Positions 9,101 through 17,793 of a stretch of 64,000 nucleotides of DNA are shown in pieces (position 1 is the stretch's first letter; each line of letters opens with the position of its first letter). Origin of the DNA: Streptomyces clavifer (GTDB taxonomy: Bacteria; Actinomycetota; Actinomycetes; Streptomycetales; Streptomycetaceae). The DNA lies in assembly GCA_014651175.1 (NCBI GenBank), contig BMWJ01000020.1:18729-82728 (forward strand). The letters run 5' to 3'. Under the pieces are notes generated by a model. The model searched no databases. It was not told the origin of the DNA and saw only the letters and a list, made by a program, of their open reading frames with translations. The position numbers were made by a program, and so were the translations under genes.

Positions 9101-10578
9101 CCGAAGAGGTCGGCGTACGAGATGCTCCGGTCGCCCTCCTCGACGGCCACCGCGCCGCCGCGGCGGGTCGCATGATCGGCGATGAGCGAGAGTACGGGGC
9201 GCGGCGGCGCGGGGAGCGGGTCCCCTTCAACGACGTGGATCGCCATGCAGCGTGCGCTTCGTACGGGGCGCAGAGCGGTGAACGGCCGGTCGGGGTCGGC
9301 AACCGATTCCGTCAGGAGGCTGAACAGGGCGCTGCGGTGATCCGCGACCTCGGCGGCGGTGTAGAGGTCGGGGTTGGCGTCCACGGCGAAGCGCAGGGCG
9401 GTGCCTTCGGAGCGGTCGTACACGTTGAACGCGAGGTCGTCGACGGGGCCGGCCGACACGTTGTGCACGGTGCTGCGGTGTCCGGCGAAGCGCAGGTCGT
9501 AGGCGAAGGGCATGATGTTGACGCCGGGTCCGGAGAGGCGCCGTCCGCCGCCCACCAGTCGCAGGTCGCGGCGGATCTGTTCGTAGCGGTAGCGCTGGTG
9601 CGGGAGGGCGGCGCGCACCTCTTGGGAGACTGCGGCGGTCAGGGTGCGCAGGCTGTCGTCCGGGCCCACGGTCACCCGGAGCGGCAGCACGTTGCGGACC
9701 ATGGCGGGCACGCGCAGGGAAACCGAGCCGAAGCGGCCCATCGCCGGGACGCTCAGCACGATCTCGGGTGCCCCGGTGGCGCGGTGGAGGTGGGCGGCGG
9801 TGACCGCGAGCAGGATCTCCGACCAGGACACTTTCAGGGCACGGGCGGTGGTCCGGAGCGCCGCTGTGGTGCCGGCGTCGAGATCCGCCGCGTCCCGGAG
9901 GAAGGAGGCTCCCGGAAGCGCCGAGCGGCCTGCCGGGGTGGCTACCTCCGGCCGGTCGGCGTACCGGCCGTTCCAGTGGTCCCGGTCGCGGGCGTACCGC
10001 TCGGACGTACGGTAGGCGGCCTCCTCCTCGCGTACGGAGGCGAGGGTGCCGAAGCCGCTGGGTCCTGGCTCGGTTTCGGTCACGAGGCCGGTGTAGAGGT
10101 CGGCGACGCGGCGGGCGACCAGGGAGAGGCCGAAGCCGTCGAGTGCGATGTGATGGACGCGGTGGTACCAGAGGTGCCGGTCGGGGGCCAGGCGGAACAG
10201 GGCGTGGCCGAACAGCGGGCCGTGGGTGAGGTCGACGGGGCGGGCGACGTCCTCGTCGATCCAGGCGAGCGCGGCGGCGTGGGGATCGGGCGCTTCTGAG
10301 AGGTCGGCGGTGTGGAGGTCCCACCGAGGGACGGCGGTATCGACCTGCCAAGGGTGCCCGTCGTCGTCGGTCATGAAGACGCAGTGCAGGGCCTCGGTCT
10401 CCTCGACCACCCGGCTCAGGGCGGCCCCGAAGAGGTCCACGTCGACCGGGCCCTCGATCACCACGTACTCGGCCGTGTTGTAGGCGGGACTGGAGGTGTC
10501 GAGATGGTGCCCGGTCCAGATGCCCTCCTGGGCACCGAGCAGTGGGTGGCGGCGCAGGTCGTTCTCAGACGTCGCCAT
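6184..10578 (-). CDS. scoA: Isonitrile lipopeptide NRPS (C-A-PCP-reductase), ScoA / Rv0101-like
   Basis: 1464 residues, single module. The condensation domain has HHIALDG at 142-148. The adenylation domain has HTSGSTGEPKG near 605-615, NTYGPTEGT, and a catalytic lysine in ASGKTDR. The carrier site lies in FDRGAQSLQAI, with the serine in place but without the usual GGHS context. The C-terminal thioester reductase has the NAD(P)-binding LLTGATGFVGTHLL and a YxxxK pair in YGYQQTKW. In characterised INLP systems this enzyme condenses isonitrile acyl-ACP onto both amines of lysine or ornithine and releases the product reductively. It overlaps the ACP gene by 14 bases. The amino acid code was not decoded here. 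Confidence 0.92.
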   Translation of the reverse strand: MATSENDLRRHPLLGAQEGIWTGHHLDTSSPAYNTAEYVVIEGPVDVDLFGAALSRVVEETEALHCVFMTDDDGHPWQVDTAVPRWDLHTADLSEAPDPHAAALAWIDEDVARPVDLTHGPLFGHALFRLAPDRHLWYHRVHHIALDGFGLSLVARRVADLYTGLVTETEPGPSGFGTLASVREEEAAYRTSERYARDRDHWNGRYADRPEVATPAGRSALPGASFLRDAADLDAGTTAALRTTARALKVSWSEILLAVTAAHLHRATGAPEIVLSVPAMGRFGSVSLRVPAMVRNVLPLRVTVGPDDSLRTLTAAVSQEVRAALPHQRYRYEQIRRDLRLVGGGRRLSGPGVNIMPFAYDLRFAGHRSTVHNVSAGPVDDLAFNVYDRSEGTALRFAVDANPDLYTAAEVADHRSALFSLLTESVADPDRPFTALRPVRSARCMAIHVVEGDPLPAPPRPVLSLIADHATRRGGAVAVEEGDRSISYADLFGEALHIARRIAGRGVSSGELVAVALPRGIDAVTVLLGIMAARAVYCPFDPGAPTDRTAALLTSAAPALVVTEQRYAHLFPNREIMLIDAPPGTEPHQPPVSTPGPDDLAYVLHTSGSTGEPKGVEVGHGALTHFVAAAGLRYGPQRDDRVLQFAPLHFDTSVEEIFLTLCSGATLVIREPDMTDSVPHFLSVCERLAVNVLDLPTAYWHELAYALSTGAGDLPSTVHTVIIGGEAALPERTARWRKAVGTDVRLVNTYGPTEGTVVATAADLNDPALAPDDTPVGRPLPGSRVAVRDKELYLLGPALAHGYRNLPEETAERFVRLEGLPDAPRAYRTGDRVQLGKDGLLRYLGRLDDEFKISGHRVQPAEVESALLSHPGIKDAAVVGQVLPDGTRRLTAHLVAAEDQPPLSAVRNYLKTRLPAAMIPTSLGFLDRLPRTASGKTDRAALLAQLPSPGVTAGTFQDRTLTKAVTDVWREVLAAGDLTEHDDVFDRGAQSLQAIQAANRLAAELGREVKVAWLFQHATSAALAAFLAAESGSGPDNLTTRSVLASTLAADTILTPGIQPGADTVAWPPQRVLLTGATGFVGTHLLTELLRRTDAEVVCAVRAASPDTALERVHSALAAADLPLPPDQHHRVTAFPADLDRPLLGLGDEQWDELRATVDAIVHNGAAVSVVRDHSALRPANTDSTHDLLRLAAPRRIPLHYVSTLSVGPPRSLSAEFTESFLPAHEGLRYGYQQTKWASEHLLEQAAERGLPVTIHRLGRVVGPIGTGRVNRQDFLWTVLRAGVPAGLVPDLFTEESWTPADRVAAEIVVTGPGTRHPAVVVHHHAGTPVRQEDLHRWLREYGYTVEALALDTWRERISQDDEDAAAVLAFFDSLPDAPIGTDGDLALATVQADHVRASLLAAGSPVPPTHPMIDRAAFFRQLDHCVAQGDLPAPTAPGSQKPGTGSEPRPTLDTNPGREPASN

Positions 10579-10834
10579 GGTGTCCTGCTTCCTGTCGTGC
10601 TCGCTGTCGCTCGTCCAGCAGGTGCCACCAGCGCTGGAAGGAGGGCAGTTCGGCCAGGTCGATGAAGGAGACGTCGATGCCGTACTCCTGCCAGCGCTCG
10701 ACGAGCGTGACGACGCGCAGGGAGTCGAGTCCCGCGCCGACGGGGTTGTCGTCGAGGTCGACCTCTTCGGGCTCCTGGTAGAGCAGTTCGGCGAGATCGA
10801 CGCGGAACTGCTGGGGGGTGAGGGCAGCGGGCAT
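10565..10834 (-). CDS. scoB: Acyl carrier protein, ScoB / Rv0100-like
   Basis: 89 residues starting MPAALTPQQF. The phosphopantetheine serine is in GAGLDSLRVVTLVERW, and the helix after it ends in a tryptophan-rich WWHLL motif like that of stand-alone carrier proteins in mycobacterial and Streptomyces INLP operons. By family it carries the fatty acyl chain while glycine is added and oxidised to the isonitrile, and hands the result to the NRPS. It sits 41 bases after the ligase gene and overlaps the NRPS start, so all are co-transcribed. A second carrier protein gene occurs at 13984-14220. Confidence 0.9.
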   Translation of the reverse strand: MPAALTPQQFRVDLAELLYQEPEEVDLDDNPVGAGLDSLRVVTLVERWQEYGIDVSFIDLAELPSFQRWWHLLDERQRARQEAGHHGDV

Positions 10835-10875
10835 GGTGATCCCTTCTCTGGGGGGGCTTTCCCGGTGGGTGGAGG

Positions 10876-12468
10876 TCAGTTGACCTTGCGGTCGGAGCCG
10901 TCCCAGAACCGGTTCCGCAGTTCGCGGCGGAGGATCTTGCCGCTGGGGTTACGGGGGACGTGGTCGATGAACTCGTACTTCGCGGGCAGCTTGAACGCGG
11001 CCAGCCGGGGGGTCAGGAAGGTGTGCAGGTCGCGGGCGCGGACGGGCTCGCCGCCCAGGTCGGCGGGGACGACGAAGGCGTGGACGTACTCGCCCCACCG
11101 GTCGTCGGGCGCTCCGACGACCACGGCCTCGGCGACGCCGGGGTGGTGCTCCAGGACGTTCTCGATCTCCGCCGGGTAGACGTTCTCCCCGGCCACGAGG
11201 ATGGCGTCCTTGATCCGGTCGCGGATGAAGACGTATCCGTCCTCGTCGACGAAGCCCGCGTCCCCGGTACGTATCCAGCCGTCGACGAGCGTCTCAGCGG
11301 TCTTGTCGGGGAGGTTCCAGTACTCCAGCATGCGCGCCGGTGTGGCCAGGCAGACCTCGCCGACGGCCCCGGGCGGCAGCACCGTGCCGTGGTCGTCGAT
11401 CGCCTGGACCCGCACGCCCGGGTAGGGGCGGCCCGCCGCCTGCATGAGGGGCGAGCCGGGTTCGTGGACGGCGGGCGGCAGGCAGACGGCCGTGTTGCCG
11501 GTCTCCGTGAGCCCGTAGATCTGAGCGAACTCGCAGCGGAACACGGCCATGCTCTGCTCCAGCAGAGTCTCGGAGATCGGAGACCCGCCGTAGACGATCT
11601 TGCGCAAGGTGGCGAAATCGGCCGGGGTGACGCCGGGCCGGGTCAGCATCATGCGCAGCATGGCCGGGACCACGCAGGCGGTGGTGATCCCGAGCCGGTG
11701 GATCAGCTCGACCGCCCCGGCCGCGTCGAAGGCGGGCATCGCCACGACGGTGGTCCCGGCGTTGAAGTTCTGCGTCGCCCACCAGAGGCCGCCGATGTGG
11801 AAGCCGGGAATGCCGATCAGCGCGATGTCTCCTGCCCGCCAGTCGATCCAGTCGACGTCTGCTTCGGCCATGGCGTCCGCGATGGCGAAGAAGCTGCGGT
11901 GGGGCAGGACGACGCCCTTGGGCAGCCCGGTGGTGCCGCTGGTGTAGAGCTGAGCTACCGGGGTGTCGCGGGTGGCCGCGTACGCCTCGGCGGCTCCGGT
12001 GCCGGCGGCTTTCCAGGCGGCGTAGCCTTCGGCCGCGTCAAGGACGACGATGTGTTCGGGCGGTGTGGCGGGCATACCGTCGACGACGGGCCGGAACTCC
12101 TCCTCGACGAGGAGGAGCCGGGTGCCGGAGTCGTGGAGGATGTGGCTGACCTCGGGTGACGTCAGACGCCAGTTGACCGGGACGAGGACGGTTCCGGTCT
12201 TGGCGCAGGCGAAGAGGACCTCGTAGTAGCGCTCGGACTCCTTGCCGAGGTAGGCGACCCGGTCACCGGCAGTGAGACCTGCCGCTCGCAACGCCTGCGC
12301 GGTGCGGTCGCTCTCACTGTGCAGTGCGGCGTAGGTGAGGGTGGTGTCGCCGCAGATGACCGCCGGGGTGTCAGGCTGGTGTTCGGCGTGGAAGCGTGCG
12401 GTGTCGACGAGTGTGGTGAGTCTGTGATGCAGCCGGGCGCCCGGTCGTGGGCTGTCAGGGGATTCCAT
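10876..12468 (-). CDS. scoC: Fatty acyl-AMP/ACP ligase, ScoC / FadD10-like
   Basis: 530 residues of the ANL adenylating superfamily. The phosphate loop is LYTSGTTGLPKGVVLPH near 170-190; QIYGLTETGN, the WIRTGDAGF hinge and a C-terminal PSGKILRRELR lysine motif follow. In INLP biosynthesis it activates an alpha,beta-unsaturated or saturated fatty acid as acyl-AMP and loads it onto the partner ACP. The start at 12468 is an ATG preceded by a 45-base gap from the thioesterase stop. Generic acyl-CoA ligase activity is possible from sequence alone; gene order decides the assignment. Confidence 0.9.
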   Translation of the reverse strand: MESPDSPRPGARLHHRLTTLVDTARFHAEHQPDTPAVICGDTTLTYAALHSESDRTAQALRAAGLTAGDRVAYLGKESERYYEVLFACAKTGTVLVPVNWRLTSPEVSHILHDSGTRLLLVEEEFRPVVDGMPATPPEHIVVLDAAEGYAAWKAAGTGAAEAYAATRDTPVAQLYTSGTTGLPKGVVLPHRSFFAIADAMAEADVDWIDWRAGDIALIGIPGFHIGGLWWATQNFNAGTTVVAMPAFDAAGAVELIHRLGITTACVVPAMLRMMLTRPGVTPADFATLRKIVYGGSPISETLLEQSMAVFRCEFAQIYGLTETGNTAVCLPPAVHEPGSPLMQAAGRPYPGVRVQAIDDHGTVLPPGAVGEVCLATPARMLEYWNLPDKTAETLVDGWIRTGDAGFVDEDGYVFIRDRIKDAILVAGENVYPAEIENVLEHHPGVAEAVVVGAPDDRWGEYVHAFVVPADLGGEPVRARDLHTFLTPRLAAFKLPAKYEFIDHVPRNPSGKILRRELRNRFWDGSDRKVN

Positions 12469-12513
12469 GTGTGGTGTCCGTCCGGTGCCGGCCCGCGCTG
12501 GCGGGCGGGTAGG

Positions 12514-13047
12514 TCAGGTGATGTTGACGAAGGCGAGGGTGGCTTCGCCGTCGCACCGTCCGTCCTGGGCGTCGCCGTAGCGGTAGGCGGTGGTGGCCAT
12601 GAGAAGTGGCTTGCCGCCGGGCGAACGCCGTTCGACGGAGCGGAACTCCATCTCGCCGTGAAAGTCCCGCGGATCGACGGGCCGTTGGAACCGGGAGGCG
12701 AAGCGGGCGATGAGGATGTCCGGCAACTGATGACGCCAGAAGTCCTCCAGCGTCCAGCTCTCGAAGCCGCTCAGAAGCCTTTCCTTCACCGACTTGGCGA
12801 CGAGGTAATACATCATCTGGTTGTAGGCGATGTTCACCTCGACCGCGTTCAGGTGGCCGGTGTCGTCGATGTAGCAGGACTCCGGGATCGCGAACGTCGC
12901 ACCCACCCGGGAGAGCCCGTCGGACAGGGCCGACACCTCGGCGGTGAGCAGGTAACGGCAGTGGTCCTTGTACGGGGTGAGCACCCGGGGCAGCAGTTCC
13001 TGGTCGGTGGCGAAGGTGCGCGTCGGGGCGGTGCCGGTGACGGTCAT
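12514..13047 (-). CDS. scoD: FcoT-like hot-dog thioesterase, ScoD / Rv0098-like
   Basis: 177 residues starting [10 protein letters not shown]. It has the single hot-dog helix and strand pattern of the FcoT family, including an [19 protein letters not shown] core. In studied INLP clusters the ScoD homologue is implicated in adding glycine across the double bond of the enoyl-ACP, giving a beta-amino acid adduct, and can also hydrolyse the acyl thioester. Its ATG overlaps the stop of the oxygenase gene in an ATGA. Coupling to scoE and the ligase downstream is the same as in Mycobacterium. Confidence 0.88.
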   Translation of the reverse strand: MTVTGTAPTRTFATDQELLPRVLTPYKDHCRYLLTAEVSALSDGLSRVGATFAIPESCYIDDTGHLNAVEVNIAYNQMMYYLVAKSVKERLLSGFESWTLEDFWRHQLPDILIARFASRFQRPVDPRDFHGEMEFRSVERRSPGGKPLLMATTAYRYGDAQDGRCDGEATLAFVNIT

Positions 13048-13934
13048 GCCGCCTCCAGTCCGGCGTGCAGCTTGCGCTCGTCGTGGACGGTGACGCGGAA
13101 GGAGACCGTCGGCTCGGGCGTGGTGGTGTGCCGGGCGCAGTGGATGAGGCTGCGGTTGTCCCAGACCAGGAGGTCGCCCTGCTCGAAGCTCTGGAGGTGG
13201 ATGTTCTCGTGCGCGAAGTCGCGGTCGAGCTGTCCGGTCGCCTCGAAGAGCCGCTGGAGAAGTTCCTCGTCGAGCGGCTTTCCGTCCTCGTTCTCGATGC
13301 CGACGGTGAAGCCCTCACTGAGGTAGAGCACCTTCTCGCCGGTCATGGGGTGGGTGAAGACGGTGGGCTGGCGGACGGCTGGCGTCTTCTCCTCGACCTC
13401 CTGGATGATCTCCGAGAGCGGCCGGTAGACGTCGTGGGGTCGGACCTTGAAGTACTTGCGTACGGAGTGGAGGCAGCGTGTGCCCTCGATCTCGCCCTTG
13501 AGGTCATCGGGCAGCCTCTCGTAGGCCGCGCCCATGTCGATGAAGTACGTGCCGCGGTTCTTGGCGGGTATGACCTGCGGGTAGATCAGGGTGATGCCGA
13601 ACGGGTCGGGCATGAATTGGTAGTCGGCGTGCCAGAACTTGCCGGTCTTGGGGACGCCGACCTGCTTGCCGTTCTCGGGGACGTTGGAGGAGACGAACAC
13701 CTCGGAGACCTCGGGGTGCTGGTACATCGGCTCGTAGTACGTCTCCGGGCGGCCGAGCCGCCGGCCCAGCTCCAAGAACGTCTGTGGGGAGAGGCGCTGC
13801 CCTTTGAGGACAGCGATCTTGTGGCGGTAGACGGTCTCCTTGAGTGCCGCGATGTCGTTCTCCGAGGCCGACGTGTGGTCGAAGTCCTCGACGGATGCGC
13901 CGATGGCGGTTCCGGTGTGGTCGGTGATGCGCAC
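13044..13934 (-). CDS. scoE: Isonitrile-forming Fe(II)/2-oxoglutarate oxygenase, ScoE / Rv0097-like
   Basis: 296 residues of the TauD family. The iron ligands are visible as HAD in [10 protein letters not shown] (about residues 99-101) and a distal histidine in SLIHCARH; the 2-oxoglutarate-binding arginine follows in VSFRVTV. A KYFKVRP segment around residue 160 supplies the basic residues that distinguish isonitrile-forming members from taurine dioxygenases. Family members oxidatively decarboxylate an N-alkyl glycine adduct twice to give the isonitrile. It is the first of the five contiguous core genes and starts 50 bases after the second ACP gene, consistent with one long operon. Confidence 0.9.
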   Translation of the reverse strand: MRITDHTGTAIGASVEDFDHTSASENDIAALKETVYRHKIAVLKGQRLSPQTFLELGRRLGRPETYYEPMYQHPEVSEVFVSSNVPENGKQVGVPKTGKFWHADYQFMPDPFGITLIYPQVIPAKNRGTYFIDMGAAYERLPDDLKGEIEGTRCLHSVRKYFKVRPHDVYRPLSEIIQEVEEKTPAVRQPTVFTHPMTGEKVLYLSEGFTVGIENEDGKPLDEELLQRLFEATGQLDRDFAHENIHLQSFEQGDLLVWDNRSLIHCARHTTTPEPTVSFRVTVHDERKLHAGLEAA

Positions 13935-13983
13935 GCTGGTGCTCCTTCTGATGCGGTGGCGAGTGTGTTGGGCCGTGATCGCG

Positions 13984-14220
13984 TCAGGCGGCCAGGCGGG
14001 CGTCGATCAGCTCGGCGGTCGCGCCGAGCGTGAGGTCCGGGACGAGTTCGCTGTCCTCGACGGTGACGCCGAGGTGGCGTTCGATGTGGATGCTGATCTC
14101 GACCATCGTCAGCGAGTCGATGTCGAGGTCGGCGTATGTCGCCTCGGGCCGGAAGTGGTCGGCGGGGGCGTCGTGCAGAGTGGTGAGGATGGACACCAGC
14201 TGCTCGTAGGTGGCGGTCAC
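13984..14220 (-). CDS. Second acyl carrier protein of the isonitrile cluster
   Basis: 78 residues from a GTG at 14220 that overlaps the stop of the KAS III gene (GTGA). The phosphopantetheine serine is in [17 protein letters not shown], a typical type II fatty-acid/polyketide ACP signature, different from the GAGLDSLRVV of the ScoB-like carrier. Pairing with KAS III suggests it accepts or donates a short acyl chain, perhaps building the fatty acid used by the isonitrile pathway. Extra carriers are not part of the minimal five-gene INLP set. Confidence 0.85.
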   Translation of the reverse strand: MTATYEQLVSILTTLHDAPADHFRPEATYADLDIDSLTMVEISIHIERHLGVTVEDSELVPDLTLGATAELIDARLAA

Positions 14221-15278
14221 GGGGAGGATTCCTGTTCGTGGTGGGCAGGTGCGGCGGCCGGGGGCAGTTCCGGCCAGGTGAGGAGGCAGGAGCCCCAGGT
14301 GAGGCCGCCTCCGAAGGCGGTGAGCAGGACCTGGTGGCCCGGTCGCAGGAGCCGGTTCGCGTGGTCGTCGGTGAGAGCGAGCGGGATGGATGCCGCTCCG
14401 GTGTTCCCCGCCCTCTCCACGTGGGTGGCGCAGCGGTCTGCGGGCAGGCCCAGGTCGGTGGCGACGGTGCGCAGGATGCGGAGGTTGGCCTGGTGGGGCA
14501 CGAACCGGTCGACGTCGTCCACGGTCAGGCCGGAGCGGTCCAGTACGGTGCGGGCCGAGGCAGTCATCCGGATCAGTGCGTGGCGGTAAACCTCCTTGCC
14601 GCGCATCGCGAAGTGCCGCTCGGTGTGTGAGGTGCGGGAGGGGTCGGCGGGGAGGCGGGAGCCGCCGGCCGCGACGGTGATCATGTCCTCGTGGTCGCCG
14701 TCGCTGCCGAGGTCGAAGGAGCCCAGTGCGCCGGGTTCGTCGGCGTGCCCGGCGCGCAGGACGACGGCCCCCGCCCCGTCCCCGAAGACGACGGCGTTCT
14801 GCCGGTCGGCCGGGTCCACGATGCGGGAGTACACGTCCGCACCGATCACCAGGACGCGGTCCGCCACACCGGAGGTGATCAGCCCCGCTCCGGCGGCCAA
14901 GGCGTAGACGAACCCGGTGCACACCGCGCCGATGTCGAAGGCAGCCGCCCCGGACAGCCCGAGCCGTGCGGCAACCAGCGGAGCCGTGGCGGGACAGGAC
15001 CGGTCAGGGGTGGTGGTGGCCACCACGACGGCATCGGCCCTGGCTGTACCGGAGTTCGCCAGGGCTCGGCGGCCCGCTGCGACGGCCAGGTCGGACGTGG
15101 CCTCGTGCGGGGCGGCGAGGTGCCGGAACCGGATGCCGGTCCGGGTCCGTATCCAGGCGTCGTCGGTGTCGAGCCGCGCCGCCAACTCGTCGTTGCCCAC
15201 CCTGTGCCGGGGCAGGTGTCCTCCGACGCCGCACAGCACGGCGACGCGGTCGGGTCGCCCGGCGGGAGTCGCGGACAT
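14217..15278 (-). CDS. Beta-ketoacyl-ACP synthase III (FabH-like)
   Basis: About 353 residues from the ATG at 15278, which has a strong AGGAG seven bases upstream; an in-frame GTG at 15323 overlapping the MFS stop is an alternative. The Cys-His-Asn triad is visible: GAVCTGF near 120, FVPHQANLR and GNTGAAS. FabH enzymes condense an acyl-CoA starter with malonyl-ACP; relatives without elongation act as acyl transferases. Here it overlaps the ACP gene, so the pair probably makes or modifies the acyl precursor. It is not part of the minimal INLP set and sets this cluster apart. Confidence 0.88.
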   Translation of the reverse strand: MSATPAGRPDRVAVLCGVGGHLPRHRVGNDELAARLDTDDAWIRTRTGIRFRHLAAPHEATSDLAVAAGRRALANSGTARADAVVVATTTPDRSCPATAPLVAARLGLSGAAAFDIGAVCTGFVYALAAGAGLITSGVADRVLVIGADVYSRIVDPADRQNAVVFGDGAGAVVLRAGHADEPGALGSFDLGSDGDHEDMITVAAGGSRLPADPSRTSHTERHFAMRGKEVYRHALIRMTASARTVLDRSGLTVDDVDRFVPHQANLRILRTVATDLGLPADRCATHVERAGNTGAASIPLALTDDHANRLLRPGHQVLLTAFGGGLTWGSCLLTWPELPPAAAPAHHEQESSP

Positions 15279-15319
15279 GGTTCTCCTGGTGGGTAGCGTG
15301 GTCGCAGGCGTGAGGGCGT

Positions 15320-16723
15320 TCACGGAGAGGTCGCCCTCCGGGTCGCGAGGGCGACGAGCGCGCCGAGCGCCAGGGCCCCGGACATCGCCAGCAGTGCGGT
15401 CCGTATGCCGTCAAGCAGCGCCGGGGCGGAGGACTGCTGGCCGATGCCGGAGGCGGCGGCGACGAGCAGGGCGAGGCCCACGGCGCCGCCGATCTGAAGG
15501 GAGGTGGACGCGATCCCGGAGGCAATGCCCTGGTCGCCCGGAGCCACGCCCGAGGCGGCGGCGATCCACAGGGCAGTCCACGCTGAGCCCTGGCCGAGGC
15601 TGATGAGGACGATGCCCGGTATTAGCGACAGGTAGGAGCCTTCCGCCGCGACGGCGGGCACCAGGGCGAGTGCGCCGACGGCACCGGCCGCCAGCCCTCC
15701 GACCAGCAGCCGCCGCGTCCCAAACCGGGCGACGGCGGGCGGCCCCGCCTGGGTGCCCGCAGCGACGACGACGGCCGGGAGCAGGAAGCAGAGCCCTGTG
15801 ACGAAAGCGTCGTAACCCCGCACGGCTTGGAAATACAGGGTGAGGAAGTACGGCAGCGAACTGAACGTCGCGCTGAACAGAGCCGCCACCGCCGTGGCCA
15901 GGACCAGCCCTCTGTGCCGGAAGAGGCGGACGGGCACCAGCGGATCCGGAGCTCGGCGCTCGATGGCGGCGAAGAGCACCAGGAAGACTATCCCTACCGC
16001 TGCCGCAGCGAGGGACGCGAGGCGCATCCAACCCCAGGCGGGCGCGTACACCAACACGAAGACCACCAAGGTGAGCCCGCCGGTGGCGGCCAGCGCCCCG
16101 GCCGCATCGAAACGACGCGTACGGTCCCGGGGCGCGTCGGCCGGGAAGAGCAGCCGCCCCAGCACGGCCAGGGCCAGGGCCACGGGGACGTTGACCAGGA
16201 ACACCGAAGGCCAGCCGTACCCGTGGACGAGGACACCGCCGAGCAGCGAGCCGAAGCACAGGCCACCCGCACCGGCAGCGCCCCAGATCGCGAGCGCCCG
16301 GTTGCGCACCGGTCCTTCGGTGTACGTGGTGGTGATGAGCGAAAGCGTGGCGGGGAACAGCAGGGAGCCGCCTATCCCCTGGGCCGCGCGGACTGCGAGC
16401 AGCACACCGGGCGACTGGGCGAGACCGCCGATCAGGGAGGAGACCGCGTATATCGCCGTGGCGAGGACGAACATCCGGCGGCGGCCCAGGAGATCAGCCG
16501 CGCGACCGCCGAGCAGCAGGAAGCCACCAGTGGTGACGACGTACGCGCTGACCACCCATTGGAGGTCGTGGTCGGAGAAACCGAGGCCGAGGCCGATCTC
16601 CGGCAGCGCTACGTAGACGATGCTGTAGTCGAGGGAGATGACGAGCTGGGCGAGCGCCAGGACGACCACGGGGAGGCCGAGGCGCTGGCGCCCGGCCGTC
16701 GACTCGGCTGCGGTCGCGGACAT
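15320..16723 (-). CDS. MFS drug/metabolite exporter, EmrB/QacA type
   Basis: 467 residues with about fourteen hydrophobic helices. Motif C-like and DHA2 features are visible: an LDYSIVYVALPEIG helix-1 motif (D1), WVVSAYVVTTGGFLLLGGRAADLLGRRRMF carrying motif A, and a GIGGSLLFPATLSLI segment. Proteins of this group use the proton gradient to expel amphipathic metabolites. It lies within the isonitrile operon between the aspartyl-hydroxylase-like gene and KAS III, so export of the finished isonitrile lipopeptide is the likely job; the FecCD-type importer at the other end of the operon would bring the metal complex back. Confidence 0.88.
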   Translation of the reverse strand: MSATAAESTAGRQRLGLPVVVLALAQLVISLDYSIVYVALPEIGLGLGFSDHDLQWVVSAYVVTTGGFLLLGGRAADLLGRRRMFVLATAIYAVSSLIGGLAQSPGVLLAVRAAQGIGGSLLFPATLSLITTTYTEGPVRNRALAIWGAAGAGGLCFGSLLGGVLVHGYGWPSVFLVNVPVALALAVLGRLLFPADAPRDRTRRFDAAGALAATGGLTLVVFVLVYAPAWGWMRLASLAAAAVGIVFLVLFAAIERRAPDPLVPVRLFRHRGLVLATAVAALFSATFSSLPYFLTLYFQAVRGYDAFVTGLCFLLPAVVVAAGTQAGPPAVARFGTRRLLVGGLAAGAVGALALVPAVAAEGSYLSLIPGIVLISLGQGSAWTALWIAAASGVAPGDQGIASGIASTSLQIGGAVGLALLVAAASGIGQQSSAPALLDGIRTALLAMSGALALGALVALATRRATSP

Positions 16724-16862
16724 GATCGTCCCTTTCTGGGTGTGGGCCTGGCGACCAGGCCGAGCAGGAGCGGTCGGTGCGGGTGGGCATGCCAGGGGTC
16801 GCCCCGTCGTCGGGCACGGGCCCGGGACGCCGGGGGGATGATGCGGGGCGCCACGCTGGATC

Positions 16863-17612
16863 TCACATGTCGGCGAGCAGCTTCCGTACCTCCGTCACCA
16901 GGACAGTCAGCGCCCGGCGTTCAGGCACAGTCGTCTCGGGGTGCCAGAGGTCGGCCAGGAGACAGGTCCGGGGGCGCTCACCGCGGTTCTCGGCATGGTG
17001 CTCGAAGGAGTAGTCGAAGAGCAGACAACGGCCCTCCTCCCAGGTACGTGTCTCACCGGCGACTGTGATGTCGCAGTCGTCCGGGATGTCGACGGCGAAG
17101 TGGAGGTTGATGCTGAAGTTCCACAGGTCGCTGTGCGGTGCGATACGGGACCTCGGGAGCAACGTGGAGAAGTGGCTTTCCAGGAGCGGACAGATGAGTC
17201 CGTCGGCGACGGCGACATCTCTGATGACGCTGTAGGCAGTGGGTGCCAACTCGACGGACTCTGGTTTGAGTTGACCGTCCTGGTAGATGTAGAGGGACTG
17301 CCAGTCGTCTTGGCGGGTGAGGTAGTGCTCGTAGTCCGAGAACGCCGTACGGCGTGTCTGCCAGGCGCGCTCGTGCTCGGAGCGGATCGCGCCGTGCGCG
17401 TTCTCCAAGGCGTCGACCAGCGAGGCGATGGCCGGATCGCTCCGCGGATCGTGCCAGGGCTGCTGTGAAATTCCTGGCAGGATCCACTTGGCGCCCGCCT
17501 GGAGGGGATGTCTCGGCATCCCTCCCGGGGCCATCATCTCCTCCACCCGCGCCAGCGAGTCGGGGCCGAATTCCTCACGTATCACGGCGAACTGTTCGTA
17601 CGTCGGCTGCAT
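16863..17612 (-). CDS. Aspartyl/asparaginyl beta-hydroxylase-like oxygenase
   Basis: 249 residues. The C-terminal half carries the signature of the Asp/Asn beta-hydroxylase (cupin-type 2OG-Fe) family: APHSDLWNFSINLHFAV, a GRCLLFDYSFEHHAENRGE segment with the second iron histidine, and a LLADLWHPE tail. The N-terminal part is specific to this subgroup. It is the first gene of the operon-like run reading into the MFS exporter (140-base gap). Its probable role is to hydroxylate the amino acid or acyl chain of the isonitrile lipopeptide. The substrate is inferred from context only. Confidence 0.78.
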   Translation of the reverse strand: MQPTYEQFAVIREEFGPDSLARVEEMMAPGGMPRHPLQAGAKWILPGISQQPWHDPRSDPAIASLVDALENAHGAIRSEHERAWQTRRTAFSDYEHYLTRQDDWQSLYIYQDGQLKPESVELAPTAYSVIRDVAVADGLICPLLESHFSTLLPRSRIAPHSDLWNFSINLHFAVDIPDDCDITVAGETRTWEEGRCLLFDYSFEHHAENRGERPRTCLLADLWHPETTVPERRALTVLVTEVRKLLADM

Positions 17613-17793
17613 CGCGCATTCCTTCCCCTGCCCGTTCCGCGAAGGTCCCGACCATGCGTCAAGACCTGCGCCGCAGCGGCCTCATCGAGGGTTGGTGGCC
17701 GCTTCGTGTTAAAAGTCGAATGGCGGTCCGGTCGAGTTCCCGCCGTAGCGAAAAAATCGATCGGAATCGCATCCCGCGGGGAAGGGGCCGGGC

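Noticed and set aside
6031-10299. Very long forward open frame (about 1420 codons) across the NRPS
   Set aside because: It is the shadow of the minus-strand NRPS, caused by high GC; its translation is repetitive Gly/Val/Arg and has no domain, while the minus frame has all NRPS motifs.
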